64,000 bases of DNA. Source: Chloroflexota bacterium. GTDB lineage: Bacteria; Chloroflexota; Anaerolineae; Aggregatilineales; Phototrophicaceae. Below are positions 43,223-51,871 of this stretch, piece by piece (positions within the stretch are counted from its first letter, which is position 1; each line of letters opens with the position of its first letter). The stretch covers positions 124,001-188,000 of the forward strand of contig JAEZAF010000255.1 in the NCBI GenBank assembly GCA_023430545.1, in the 5' to 3' direction. Position numbers and translations under genes: made by a program. The notes beneath the pieces are model-generated. The model saw only the letters and a list, made by a program, of their open reading frames with translations. It had not been told where the DNA came from and ran no database searches.

Positions 43223-44068
43223 CTAAAACGCCTCCAGAATACCTCGAATCAGGGCGGTCAGGCGCGGTACGATGATTGCACCCACTTCGAGGACTTCTTC
43301 GTGGTTGGTGTCAAGCTCGGTATCCAGTTGATCGATACCCTTGTTGGTGATACTGGAGAAGGCCAGTGTCCGCATTCCGGCATGGCGTGCCACTGTTACT
43401 TCATTGACGGTGGACATACCTACAGCGTCACCGCCGAGTAAGCGGATCATGCGGACTTCGGCGGGCGTTTCGAACATGGGCCCAGACAGCCCCACGTATA
43501 CGCCTTCCTTGAGATCAATCCCTTTTTCTGCCGCCACCTGTTTCGAGAGCCTCCGTAAACTGCGGTCATAAGTCTGCGACATGCCCGGGAAGCGTGGCCC
43601 AAACTGCTCTTCATTCTGTCCGATCAGCGGGTTATTGCCGGACATCCCGACAAAATTGATATGGTCATTGATCAGCATCAGGTCACCCGCATTGAAAGCA
43701 GGGTTGACTCCACCTGCTGCATTGGTGAGGATCAAGGTTTCAATGCCGATCAGATGCATGACACGCACGGCAAACGTGACCTGTGCCATGCTGTATCCCT
43801 CGTAAAAGTGGGTGCGCCCCTGCTGGCACAGCACGACTTTTCCTTCCAGCGTGCCGATAACAAGCCTGCCCCCGTGACCATGGACAGTTGACGACGGGAA
43901 ACCCGGAATTGACTCGTAGGGGATCACGGTCGCATCCTCAATGGCGTTGGCAAGCTCTCCAAGGCCGGAACCCAATACCAGCCCGATTTTGGGGCGGTGC
44001 GGGGTACTGTTCAGAATAAGGTCGGCGGCGGCCTGATAATCACTGAGTGTATAGCTGTCACGATACAT
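43223..44068 (-). CDS. Purine nucleoside phosphorylase
   Basis: This is a 281-residue trimeric-type (PNP-I) phosphorylase that splits inosine, guanosine or their deoxy forms to base and (deoxy)ribose 1-phosphate. Motifs are IGLVLGSGLGELANA at about 29-43, the phosphate-site Ser in GSG, RTHFYEGYS near 85, LILTNAAGGVNPAF near 112-125, PMFETPAEVR near 197 and GMSTVNEVTVARHAG near 217-231, with Asn240-type SITNKG following. It would act in purine salvage. It is separated from the deaminase-CYTH gene by 148 bases with palindromes in between. Confidence 0.94.
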   Translation of the reverse strand: MYRDSYTLSDYQAAADLILNSTPHRPKIGLVLGSGLGELANAIEDATVIPYESIPGFPSSTVHGHGGRLVIGTLEGKVVLCQQGRTHFYEGYSMAQVTFAVRVMHLIGIETLILTNAAGGVNPAFNAGDLMLINDHINFVGMSGNNPLIGQNEEQFGPRFPGMSQTYDRSLRRLSKQVAAEKGIDLKEGVYVGLSGPMFETPAEVRMIRLLGGDAVGMSTVNEVTVARHAGMRTLAFSSITNKGIDQLDTELDTNHEEVLEVGAIIVPRLTALIRGILEAF

Positions 44069-44110
44069 TGTTTGTCATAATCCAGATTTGATAGGCGCAG
44101 TGCGTATAGC

Positions 44111-44153
44111 AAGCATGTGCTTGGGTTTTCATGGGCTGTGTAAGCATATGCTT
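44111..44153. promoter_or_regulatory. Two related 12-bp palindromes upstream of the PNP gene
   Basis: AAGCATGTGCTT (44111-44122) and AAGCATATGCTT (44142-44153) differ by one central base. Their centres are 31 bases apart, close to three helical turns. They lie 43-85 bases ahead of the PNP start and may be a tandem operator. No clear -35/-10 pair was found next to them. Confidence 0.4.
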
Positions 44154-44216
44154 TGCCAGAGCGTATATTGATAAAGCCTAGCTTGAACATCGCTGGCTGT
44201 ACAGCCTTATATCAGA

Positions 44217-46202
44217 TCAGCCCTGCTGTGGTTCGATCTCAAGATAGTCTTCCTTGATGATGTCTTCGCTGGGAATGCCGAGGATACCCAGCATCTCCTG
44301 AATGCGGCCAGCCTTGATCTCGGCATCCTGTGCAGACCATGTGCGGCTCTTGATCTCGATGTAGGTATCAGGCAGTTCAGGTTCCAGAATTCGGTCCACA
44401 TTGATAAAGAACAACACGCCCTGATAGTGAATGCGCCAGCGACGACGTTCTTTTTTCAGGATACGCTGTTCTTCTGGTTTGAAATACTCCTGATAGAACC
44501 GCAGTGGGCGCTCCGCCGGGGCCATGAAGCGTGAATGTGAAAGCAGTACCGTCGAATTAAACTCGCGTTCCTTGCGGTATGAGGTATAGGTGATGCGGGT
44601 TCGCACCTCGTAAATCTCGCCATTTTCGTTGATCTTGTCATCCTCACGATAGCGTACCCGACCCTTGCTTTTATCGTTGAAGAGGAAGTAGGTGTCATAC
44701 TGTCGATAGTGCGAGGATCGCAGGATTTCGACGTCGTGATGATCGAAGAGTTCTTCAATGGCAGAGGGATCGCGCAGGACTGCCTTAAGCTGAACCTCGA
44801 AGCTCTCACTGCGTTCCAGCCCGCCGCTGATGGCGATCAGCTTGCTTAACACGTCACTCTGGTGGACGCCGACAAAGGCCCCGATACGGGCGGCATAGGC
44901 GGCAGCTTCCTGCTTCACCTCTTCGAGATCCACTGTGAGCAGTTCACGGTCGCGCATCAGCCACTGACCATTGCACAGTACATGTGCAACATCAGAGCTT
45001 TTGCTGGCGTAGACGATTTGCGAGTAAACCGATTCGGCATTGAAATCGTAGTGCGGCATGTTATGTGCGGGGACTGCATCCACGACGATGATGTCTGCCA
45101 GTTTTTCGGGTTCCAGACTGCCGATCAGGTGATCGAGATGGAGCGCCTTCGCACCCTGACGTGTAGCCATCAGCAGGGCGGTTTTGGCTGGTACTGCGGT
45201 CGGATCGGTGCTCTGGACTTTCGCCAGCAGCGCGGCCAGTCGCATTTCCTCGAACATATCAAGATCATTATTGCTGGCGGGACCATCCGTACCAATACCG
45301 ACTGTCACGCCGGATGCCAGCATCTGGGTGACATTCGCAATCCCGCTGGCGAGCTTGAGATTGGCGCTGGGGTTGTGGGCGATGGATGCATTCTTTTCAC
45401 GGAGAATGCGCATCTCGGTCTCGTCGATCCAGACACAGTGAGCCGCGATGACTCTGGCACGGAACAGTCCGAGTTTATTCAGCCAGTGGATGACGGACTG
45501 CTCGTACTGCTGGATATGCTCTTCGACTTCTGCCTTGGTCTCTGCGACATGAATAATCAGCGGAACATCATACTCGACTGCCAGATCCGTACACTTGGTG
45601 AGCGTCTCTTCGGTATTGGAGTAGGGTGCATGCGGGGCGACAGCGGGTGTAATCAGTGGATGCCCTTTCCACTTTTCGATAAAGGTCCGGGCGTAGGCAA
45701 GACTGTCTTCATAGGACTCAGCATCAGGGGCCGGGAACTTGAGGACCGTTTCTCCAAGGACCGCACGTAGCCCAGCGCGGACGGTCGCCTCAGCGATATC
45801 GCCTTCAAAATAGTACATATCGGTGAAAGTTGTGACACCACCGCGAATCATCTCGGCGCAGGCCAGTGTGGTACCTACCTGACAAAACTCCGGGCTGACA
45901 AATTCACGCTCTGTTGGCATGATATAGCCCATAAGCCAGACATCGAGACGAAGATCGTCGGCCATGCCACGCATCAGGGTCATCGGGGCGTGGGTGTGGG
46001 TATTAATCAGACCAGGAAGGATATACTGTCCGCTGCAATCGATGACCGAGTCGGCACTGTAGGCGGCGGTAATCTCGTCCGATGTACCGACTGCAACGAT
46101 CTTCTGACCTGAAATGGCGACCGCGCCGTTGAAGATGACCTCGAACGACCTGTTCATTGTCACAACCGTGCCGCCGTTCAAAATGAGTTCTACCTGCTGC
46201 AT
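44217..46202 (-). CDS. MTA/SAH deaminase-type amidohydrolase fused to a C-terminal CYTH domain
   Basis: This is a 661-residue fusion. Residues 1 to about 440 are an amidohydrolase like 5'-methylthioadenosine/S-adenosylhomocysteine deaminase: HxH at 69/71 (NTHTHAP), HVAE with His218 and Glu221, His255 region AAHCVWIDE, GIGTDGPASNNDLDMF with Asp306, and QGAKALHLDHLIGSLEPEKLADI. Residues 466-655 carry a CYTH-type triphosphate tunnel domain, beginning SFEVQLKAVL (a degenerate ExExK) and including VRTRITYTSY, ERRRWRIHYQ and TYIEIKSRTW. The frame is uninterrupted. The start chosen is the ATG at 46200-46202 behind GAAGGA; a longer reading adds 48 unrelated residues. Its substrate is probably an adenosyl compound; the CYTH role is unknown. 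Confidence 0.9.
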   Translation of the reverse strand: MQQVELILNGGTVVTMNRSFEVIFNGAVAISGQKIVAVGTSDEITAAYSADSVIDCSGQYILPGLINTHTHAPMTLMRGMADDLRLDVWLMGYIMPTEREFVSPEFCQVGTTLACAEMIRGGVTTFTDMYYFEGDIAEATVRAGLRAVLGETVLKFPAPDAESYEDSLAYARTFIEKWKGHPLITPAVAPHAPYSNTEETLTKCTDLAVEYDVPLIIHVAETKAEVEEHIQQYEQSVIHWLNKLGLFRARVIAAHCVWIDETEMRILREKNASIAHNPSANLKLASGIANVTQMLASGVTVGIGTDGPASNNDLDMFEEMRLAALLAKVQSTDPTAVPAKTALLMATRQGAKALHLDHLIGSLEPEKLADIIVVDAVPAHNMPHYDFNAESVYSQIVYASKSSDVAHVLCNGQWLMRDRELLTVDLEEVKQEAAAYAARIGAFVGVHQSDVLSKLIAISGGLERSESFEVQLKAVLRDPSAIEELFDHHDVEILRSSHYRQYDTYFLFNDKSKGRVRYREDDKINENGEIYEVRTRITYTSYRKEREFNSTVLLSHSRFMAPAERPLRFYQEYFKPEEQRILKKERRRWRIHYQGVLFFINVDRILEPELPDTYIEIKSRTWSAQDAEIKAGRIQEMLGILGIPSEDIIKEDYLEIEPQQG

Positions 46203-46303
46203 TGGGTTTCCTTCAAACCGTCGGTGCGAAATTTGCAGAATTATACACCCGCTATACACTTTACGCTTGAGTCTTTCTGTAGAATCACACGGGAGTGCGA
46301 CAT

Positions 46304-48358
46304 TTGCGCGCTTTAGTCCGATCATTCGTTTCATTACGCTATCCACTTGAAGCCGCGCTGGCCGGCCTGTTTTTTGTACAGGCGATCCGTTTTCTGATTG
46401 GGACGCTATACAGCCACATCGCCAGCGCCTCTATTTTTCCGGCGATTGACCCATCACTGCTCAACCCCAGTATCCCGGGACTGCTGGAACCGGCAGTTGT
46501 CAGTGCGGAACTGACACTTCTGGTCTATATGGTGGCACTGCCATTACTGGCGCTGCTTCTTGGCCGTTTCCGTGTGGTGCTGATGATCGCAGCCGTCGGT
46601 ATGGCGATTGCGCGCGGGCTGATGAATCAGGAGATCAGCGCATTTTCCCAGACAGCAGCGGCAGGCTTTACATTTGGATTTGGCCTGTTATATCTTGCCA
46701 TGCTCATTCGCTGGCATGGTCGGTCGATGCCGTATTTCTTTATCGGCGGGTTTGGCGCAGATCAGCTCATCCGCGCTTTTGGTAACACACTCGACCCTTC
46801 GCTTTCAGATGCATACACCAGCATCCAGCTCGTGTTAAGTCTGTTGCTGATTGCGCTCAGTGTCATCAACCTTGTGCGCCGTTCTCAGGAACCGGCGGAG
46901 CGTGAATTGCTGACCTTCTGGGGTGGTCTGGGACTGGGTGGCCTGCTGTTTCTGGAAGTCTCGCTGCTGGCGGTACCCAACGCCATTGCAGGGAGGGCCG
47001 ATGTCGATTACACGCTCTTTGTACCGTTTGTAATGGCCGCTACGCTACTGCCGCTGGTGCCGCTGGTTCGGCAGTGGAGCCGCCAGTTCCTCAATCTGTT
47101 CGACGCTGGTCTGCGGGGCTGGGCATGGATGCTGCTGGTCGCACTGCTGATCGTTTTTGGTACACGCTTTACCGGAATTTTTGCTGGGATTGTCTTCGTG
47201 ATTGCCCAGTTCTGTGTCAGCATGACGTGGTGGTGGCTGATTCGTCCTCAGGCGGAAAAAGAACGGAACCTGACCGGTTTGTGGCTGCCGATATCCGTGC
47301 TGATTTTTCTGCTGCTGGTCGTGTGTGATCTGTTTACGTATGAATACGCCTACGTACGCGATTTCTCAGCACAATTCCGCTTCCTGAACAGTTTTCTGCC
47401 GCCGCTGCTGCGCGGATTCCGGGGGTTGGGGCTGGCCGTAATTCTGCTGGCGGTATTCTTCTCCGCACTGCCAATGGTTCAGACCCGACTTCGTATCCCC
47501 TGGCGCGGTGGGACATTACTTCAGTCACTGTTTGCGCTTGCGGTCGTGATTGGGGCGTCTGCGGGAGTGGCTTATGCCGCTCGTCCTGCGGTTGTCAGGG
47601 CGGTGCGTGATGTAGACCGTCTGCGAGTCGCGACGTATAACATTCACGCCGGGTATAATGAATTCTTTCACTATAACCTCGAAGCGATTGCCCAGAATAT
47701 TGATGCAAGCGGGGCGGATGTGGTTCTGCTTCAGGAAATTGAAGCGGGACGCATGACGAGCTTCAGTGTGGATCAGCCGTTGTGGTTGGGTCGGCGTCTG
47801 GGCATGGATGTGCGCTTTTACCCGACGAATGAAGGATTGCAGGGACTGGCGGTGCTGTCCAGAGTGCCGATTGTTTACGATGATGGCCGTCTGCTGGCAA
47901 GCATTGGAAATCAGACTGGCCTCCAGCGTGTCCAGATTTCACCCGATGAAGGTGTGATTACTCTCTACAATACATGGCTTGGACTACTGGCGGATCGTGT
48001 CGGTTCCACGACGGCTGAGCAGGAGCGTGATCAGCTTCAGCAGTTGAATGAGATCCTCCAGTATATCGCCTTCGATCATGCCGCGACTCGCGGCGTATTA
48101 GGTCGGACTGTAGTTGCTGGGACATTTAACAACATCCCCGGTTCTGAAGTTACGGAACGTATGGTTTCGCTGGGCTTCTTCGATCCGTTTGCCGGAATGC
48201 CTGCCGTCCTTGCGGATACCTTCTGGCAGACTACACGGCAGGCCAGGCTGGATTATCTGTGGCTTTATAATCTAGGTGAGGGTATCGGTGCATTGGCTAC
48301 ACAGAGCAACGCATCTGACCATCGACTAGCTGTAGTGGAAATCGCGATCACGCGATAA
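46304..48358 (+). CDS. Multi-spanning membrane protein with C-terminal endonuclease/exonuclease/phosphatase domain
   Basis: This is a 684-residue protein. About twelve hydrophobic segments fill residues 1-440, starting LEAALAGLFFVQAIRFLIG. The C-terminal part (about 445-684) is an EEP-fold domain: RVATYNIHAGYN near 445, VVLLQEIEAGRM near 475 and LDYLW then SDHRLAVV at the end. The usual GDFN motif is replaced by GTFNNIPG near 600, so one catalytic Asp is missing. The domain probably faces one side of the membrane; sphingomyelinase-like activity on a phospholipid is one idea. The TTG start at 46304 has GGGAG eight bases before it and is preferred to the GTG at 46295. It runs divergently from the CYTH-fusion gene and converges with rnc. 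Confidence 0.85.
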   Translation: MRALVRSFVSLRYPLEAALAGLFFVQAIRFLIGTLYSHIASASIFPAIDPSLLNPSIPGLLEPAVVSAELTLLVYMVALPLLALLLGRFRVVLMIAAVGMAIARGLMNQEISAFSQTAAAGFTFGFGLLYLAMLIRWHGRSMPYFFIGGFGADQLIRAFGNTLDPSLSDAYTSIQLVLSLLLIALSVINLVRRSQEPAERELLTFWGGLGLGGLLFLEVSLLAVPNAIAGRADVDYTLFVPFVMAATLLPLVPLVRQWSRQFLNLFDAGLRGWAWMLLVALLIVFGTRFTGIFAGIVFVIAQFCVSMTWWWLIRPQAEKERNLTGLWLPISVLIFLLLVVCDLFTYEYAYVRDFSAQFRFLNSFLPPLLRGFRGLGLAVILLAVFFSALPMVQTRLRIPWRGGTLLQSLFALAVVIGASAGVAYAARPAVVRAVRDVDRLRVATYNIHAGYNEFFHYNLEAIAQNIDASGADVVLLQEIEAGRMTSFSVDQPLWLGRRLGMDVRFYPTNEGLQGLAVLSRVPIVYDDGRLLASIGNQTGLQRVQISPDEGVITLYNTWLGLLADRVGSTTAEQERDQLQQLNEILQYIAFDHAATRGVLGRTVVAGTFNNIPGSEVTERMVSLGFFDPFAGMPAVLADTFWQTTRQARLDYLWLYNLGEGIGALATQSNASDHRLAVVEIAITR

Positions 48359-48366
48359 ACCGAGAG

Positions 48367-49098
48367 CTAGACTTCTGGCCGCTCACCGCTGCGGATTCTG
48401 TCCAAGGCGATCTGGGCGGCATCCTGTGAGGCAGCCTGTTTGCTACGGCCCCGGCCAAGTGCTGTGAATTTTTCGCCAATCTGTACCCGGACGACGAATT
48501 CCTTGTTATGGTCCGGGCCGGTGGCATCCTGCGTCTGATAGATCGGGGTAATGCTCAACTCTGCCTGACTCCATTCCTGAAGACGGCTGCGGGCATCCTT
48601 GTCAGAGGCGTCAGCTTCAACCTGAGCGATAAGCTGGCGGAACTGAGGCTCAACAAACTGCTGTACGGCTTCCATGCCCTGGTCGAGATAGAGCGCACCA
48701 ACGACGGCTTCAAATGTACTGCTGAGGATACTGGGACGGGTGCTTCCGCCGCTGATCATCTCACCTTTACCCATCAGCAGGTAACCACCCAGATCAAATT
48801 GCTCGGCGAGTTCGGCCAGCGCTTCCTGACGTACAATCGCGGCTCTCAGGCGAGTCAGCTCACCTTCGTTTTTATCGGGATAGAGCCTGTACAGCAGGTC
48901 GCCGCTGATGAAATCCACCACGGCATCGCCCAGAAATTCCATGCGCTCATTATCCTGTACTGGCCTTGAAAGCTGCTCATTGGCGTACGAGCGGTGAGTG
49001 AGCGCCTGACTGAGAAGGGTGGGATTATGGAACTCCACCCCTAACCGCTGCTGAAGGCGCTTTACATCCCCCTGCTGATGCCGTTGATTATTTGCCAT
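48367..49098 (-). CDS. rnc: Ribonuclease III
   Basis: This is a 243-residue double-strand-specific ribonuclease that matures rRNA and cuts structured mRNA. The signature NERMEFLGDAVVDFISGDLL is at about 46-65, with catalytic acids there and in the second acidic site FEAVVGALYLDQG near 126. The C-terminal double-stranded RNA-binding domain (about 165-237) includes HNKEFVVRVQIG and GRSKQAASQDAAQIAL. It follows fabF in the same direction, a pairing often seen (acpP-fabF-rnc), although acpP is absent here. Confidence 0.97.
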   Translation of the reverse strand: MANNQRHQQGDVKRLQQRLGVEFHNPTLLSQALTHRSYANEQLSRPVQDNERMEFLGDAVVDFISGDLLYRLYPDKNEGELTRLRAAIVRQEALAELAEQFDLGGYLLMGKGEMISGGSTRPSILSSTFEAVVGALYLDQGMEAVQQFVEPQFRQLIAQVEADASDKDARSRLQEWSQAELSITPIYQTQDATGPDHNKEFVVRVQIGEKFTALGRGRSKQAASQDAAQIALDRIRSGERPEV

Positions 49099-49142
49099 GA
49101 AGGGTATTGGTCCTGCTGACTGGGTAAGTGATGCGAGACATA

Positions 49143-50393
49143 CTACTCATTGAATTCCCGGAAGATCAGCGATGAGTTGTGTCCACCGAAACCGAATGAG
49201 TTGCTCATCACGTGGCTGATCTCCATTTTACGAGCCTCGTTGGGGACATAATCGAGATCGCATTCCGGGTCCGGTTCTCTCAGGTTGATGGTGGGCGGCG
49301 CGATATCATCCCGGATTGAAAGCAGCGAGAAGATCGCTTCGACGGCGGCTGTCATTCCCATGCCGTGTCCGGTCATGCTCTTGGTGGAACTCATCGGAAT
49401 TTCATAGGCTTTTTCGCCGAAGACCTTTTTCACTGCTTTTGTTTCCATCGCGTCGTTGAGCTGGGTTGCAGTCCCATGTGCGTTGATATAGTCGATGGTA
49501 TCTGGGTTGATGCCCGCCTGCTGAATGGCGTTTTGCATCGCACGGATTGCGCCGGTTGCTTCTGGATGGGGTGCCGTGATGTGATAGGCGTCCGAGGTCA
49601 CTCCGTAGCCGATGATCTCACCGTAGATGGTCGCGCCACGTGCTTTCGCTGTTTCCAGTTCTTCCAGCATTACGACGCCCGCGCCCTCGCTGAACACCAG
49701 CCCAGCACGATCCTTTGAGAAAGGACGGGAAGCTTCCTGCGGGGTATCGTTCTCACGTGAACATGCGCCGATGCGGTCAAAAGCGGCGATACCAATTGGC
49801 AGAATGGGTGCTTCACCGGCACCAGCCAGCGCTCTCGTCAGGCGTCCCATTCGGATCATGTCAAAGGCATGGCCGATACAGTCTGCACCAGTCGCACAGG
49901 CCGAGGACGGAGTGTAGGTTGGCCCCATCGTCCCCAGTTCAATACTGGTCATATCACTGCCGCCATCCACCATCAGCATGGGGATGCCAAAAGGAGTCAC
50001 ACGGCGCGGGTCACCGGTCTCATGCAGCATGACAGCCTGATCGAAAAAGTTGGTGATGCCACCAACGGCTGATCCGATAAAAATACCCGTGCAGAAGCGA
50101 TCTTCGTCACTGGTGAGTTCAACCCCGGAGTGTTTGAAGGCCTGATGTGCTGCCGTCACCACAAAATGCTGATAGCGATCGCGGCGGCGGACCTCTTTTG
50201 CAGGCATATGTTGTGCCGGGTCGAAATCCTTGACCTCAGCGGCGATCTTAACGGCATACGACTCCGTGTCGAAAAGCGTAATCGGGCCAACACCGCTGCG
50301 TCCGTTTAAAATATTCTCCCACGTCGACTCAACATCGTGCCCGAGAGGAGTAATCATGCCAAGTCCGGTAATAACGACGCGTCTATTGTTCAT
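49143..50393 (-). CDS. fabF: 3-oxoacyl-ACP synthase II
   Basis: This is a 416-residue condensing enzyme that elongates fatty acyl-ACP with malonyl-ACP. The N-terminal stretch RRVVITGLGMITPLGHDV, the catalytic Cys in PSSACATGADCIGHAF at about 158-173, and the His pair in INAHGTATQLND and SMTGHGMGMTAAVEA are present. The C-terminus has NSFGFGGHNSSLIF. The length is normal. It lies 104 bases after moaD-moaE. Other fab genes and acpP are not in the window. Confidence 0.96.
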   Translation of the reverse strand: MNNRRVVITGLGMITPLGHDVESTWENILNGRSGVGPITLFDTESYAVKIAAEVKDFDPAQHMPAKEVRRRDRYQHFVVTAAHQAFKHSGVELTSDEDRFCTGIFIGSAVGGITNFFDQAVMLHETGDPRRVTPFGIPMLMVDGGSDMTSIELGTMGPTYTPSSACATGADCIGHAFDMIRMGRLTRALAGAGEAPILPIGIAAFDRIGACSRENDTPQEASRPFSKDRAGLVFSEGAGVVMLEELETAKARGATIYGEIIGYGVTSDAYHITAPHPEATGAIRAMQNAIQQAGINPDTIDYINAHGTATQLNDAMETKAVKKVFGEKAYEIPMSSTKSMTGHGMGMTAAVEAIFSLLSIRDDIAPPTINLREPDPECDLDYVPNEARKMEISHVMSNSFGFGGHNSSLIFREFNE

Positions 50394-50497
50394 TAATTGA
50401 CCCTTCTGACAGATGGGATTTCACCATAATTTGCGTTGATCTGGAACATGCTGTTTTCAATGTGTGCTGCGTTTGTACCATACTCGGTATGTATACG

Positions 50498-51232
50498 CTA
50501 TTTCGATTTTGAACGATCCACGGATGTCGGATAATACTCGCCTTCGATCCATGTTTTGTCTTCAGTTTCCGCGCCAATTTCCTTTTTCCAGACCGGCACG
50601 ATTTCCTTCAGACGGTCAATGCCGTAGCGCGCAGCTTCGAAGCTGCCTTCGTCACGGTGGCCGGATGAACAGGCGATCAGGATGGTATTTTCTCCAACGC
50701 TGAGGCGGCCAATCCGCTGGATGATAGCGATCCCCTGTACCATCGACCAGCGGTCACGGATTTCGTCCGCTACCTGTTTCATTTTGGCAACTGCCATCGG
50801 CTCATAGGCCTCATATTCCAGAAAGGTGACTTCCGGAAGGTGGCCTTCTTTGTGTGTGCTGCCGCGAACCATCCCGCTGAACAGACAGATGGCACCGGTC
50901 GCTGGTGTGGTGATTGATGCGATGACGGCATCATGGTCAATGGGGTTTTCGTCTAATCGAATGATCTCCGGCCAGACAGGATTTCCGCTTCCACCGCTGA
51001 CGGGTGGGAAGAAGGCGATTTCATCACCGTCCTGTAATCTGGCTGTATTCTCTGTGTATTCCTGATTGACAGCCCCGATTGCCGCGGCAATATGCGCTTC
51101 TGCTTGTGGATAGAGCGCTGCGAGTGCAGCGCGTGCGTCCGCCAGAGTCGAATCTGATGGCATGTCCAGCGTGATGCGGTTCGTGCCGACATGGTCTTTC
51201 AAACTTGCAAATAACAGGATTTTGACCTGCAT
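50498..51232 (-). CDS. MoaD-MoaE fusion, molybdopterin synthase
   Basis: This is a 244-residue fusion of the small and large subunits of molybdopterin synthase, which adds two sulfurs to precursor Z. Residues 1-81 are MoaD (VKILLFASLKDHVG at the start, ending FFPPVSGG with Gly80-Gly81). Residues about 85-235 are MoaE, with IASITTPATGAICLFSGMVR, SSGHRDEGSFEAARYGIDRL and the catalytic region EIVPVWKKE. MoaD normally needs a free Gly-Gly end for thiocarboxylation, so the fusion must be cut or work in another way. A similar fusion, MoaX of Mycobacterium tuberculosis, is reported to be cleaved after the Gly (from memory). moaC follows upstream in the same direction. Confidence 0.95.
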   Translation of the reverse strand: MQVKILLFASLKDHVGTNRITLDMPSDSTLADARAALAALYPQAEAHIAAAIGAVNQEYTENTARLQDGDEIAFFPPVSGGSGNPVWPEIIRLDENPIDHDAVIASITTPATGAICLFSGMVRGSTHKEGHLPEVTFLEYEAYEPMAVAKMKQVADEIRDRWSMVQGIAIIQRIGRLSVGENTILIACSSGHRDEGSFEAARYGIDRLKEIVPVWKKEIGAETEDKTWIEGEYYPTSVDRSKSK

Positions 51233-51256
51233 GAAACGCTTCCTGTCTGCTGATAA

Positions 51257-51754
51257 TCAGGGCTGAGTAAGGTCTGCTGCGACATAGTCCCCGTGAACAC
51301 CGCCATGCTTCTCCAGCACGCGGATATCCGCGATGCGCATCGCCCGGTCAACGGCTTTCGCCATGTCGTAAATCGTCAGGGCCGCGGTGCTAACGGCGGT
51401 CAGTGCTTCCATTTCAACGCCAGTTTTTCCAGTTGTGCGTACTGTCGCATTGATACGCACTGCGGCTGCTGCTTCATCTACCGAAAGCTCAACTGAGATC
51501 TTATTCAGCATAATCGGGTGACACAGCGGAATCAGCTCCGATGTGCGCTTTGCCGCCATGATGCCAGCGATACGCGCCGTTGCAAAGACATCACCTTTCT
51601 TCAGACTGCCCGCCTGAATCAGCCGAAGTGTGTCTGGTTGCATATAGACTGCACCTTCGGCGGTGGCGGTGCGTTCACTATCCGGTTTATCTCCAATATC
51701 CACCATATTGGCCTGACCGTTTTCGTCCAGATGTGTGAGCCGGGGGTTTGTCAT
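51257..51754 (-). CDS. moaC: Cyclic pyranopterin monophosphate synthase accessory protein
   Basis: This is a 165-residue enzyme that completes formation of cyclic pyranopterin monophosphate from the MoaA product in molybdenum cofactor synthesis. It shows NMVDIGDKPDSERTATAEG near 15, RIAGIMAAKRTSELIPLCHP with the His-Pro active-site stretch near 61-80, GVEMEALTAVSTAALTIYDM near 111-130 and the basic residue region KAVDRAM. The length is normal. It is upstream of moaD-moaE by 24 bases. moaA is not seen. Confidence 0.97.
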   Translation of the reverse strand: MTNPRLTHLDENGQANMVDIGDKPDSERTATAEGAVYMQPDTLRLIQAGSLKKGDVFATARIAGIMAAKRTSELIPLCHPIMLNKISVELSVDEAAAAVRINATVRTTGKTGVEMEALTAVSTAALTIYDMAKAVDRAMRIADIRVLEKHGGVHGDYVAADLTQP

Positions 51755-51871
51755 GGGCGTAAGTGAACCTCTTTTGGTTTATCTTGAATTGATTTTACCG
51801 CACGTGTATACTGACATTGCTACTGAACTGAAGTTTTCGCCCCTCTTTATTCTTACTTTCTGGAGCAACCC

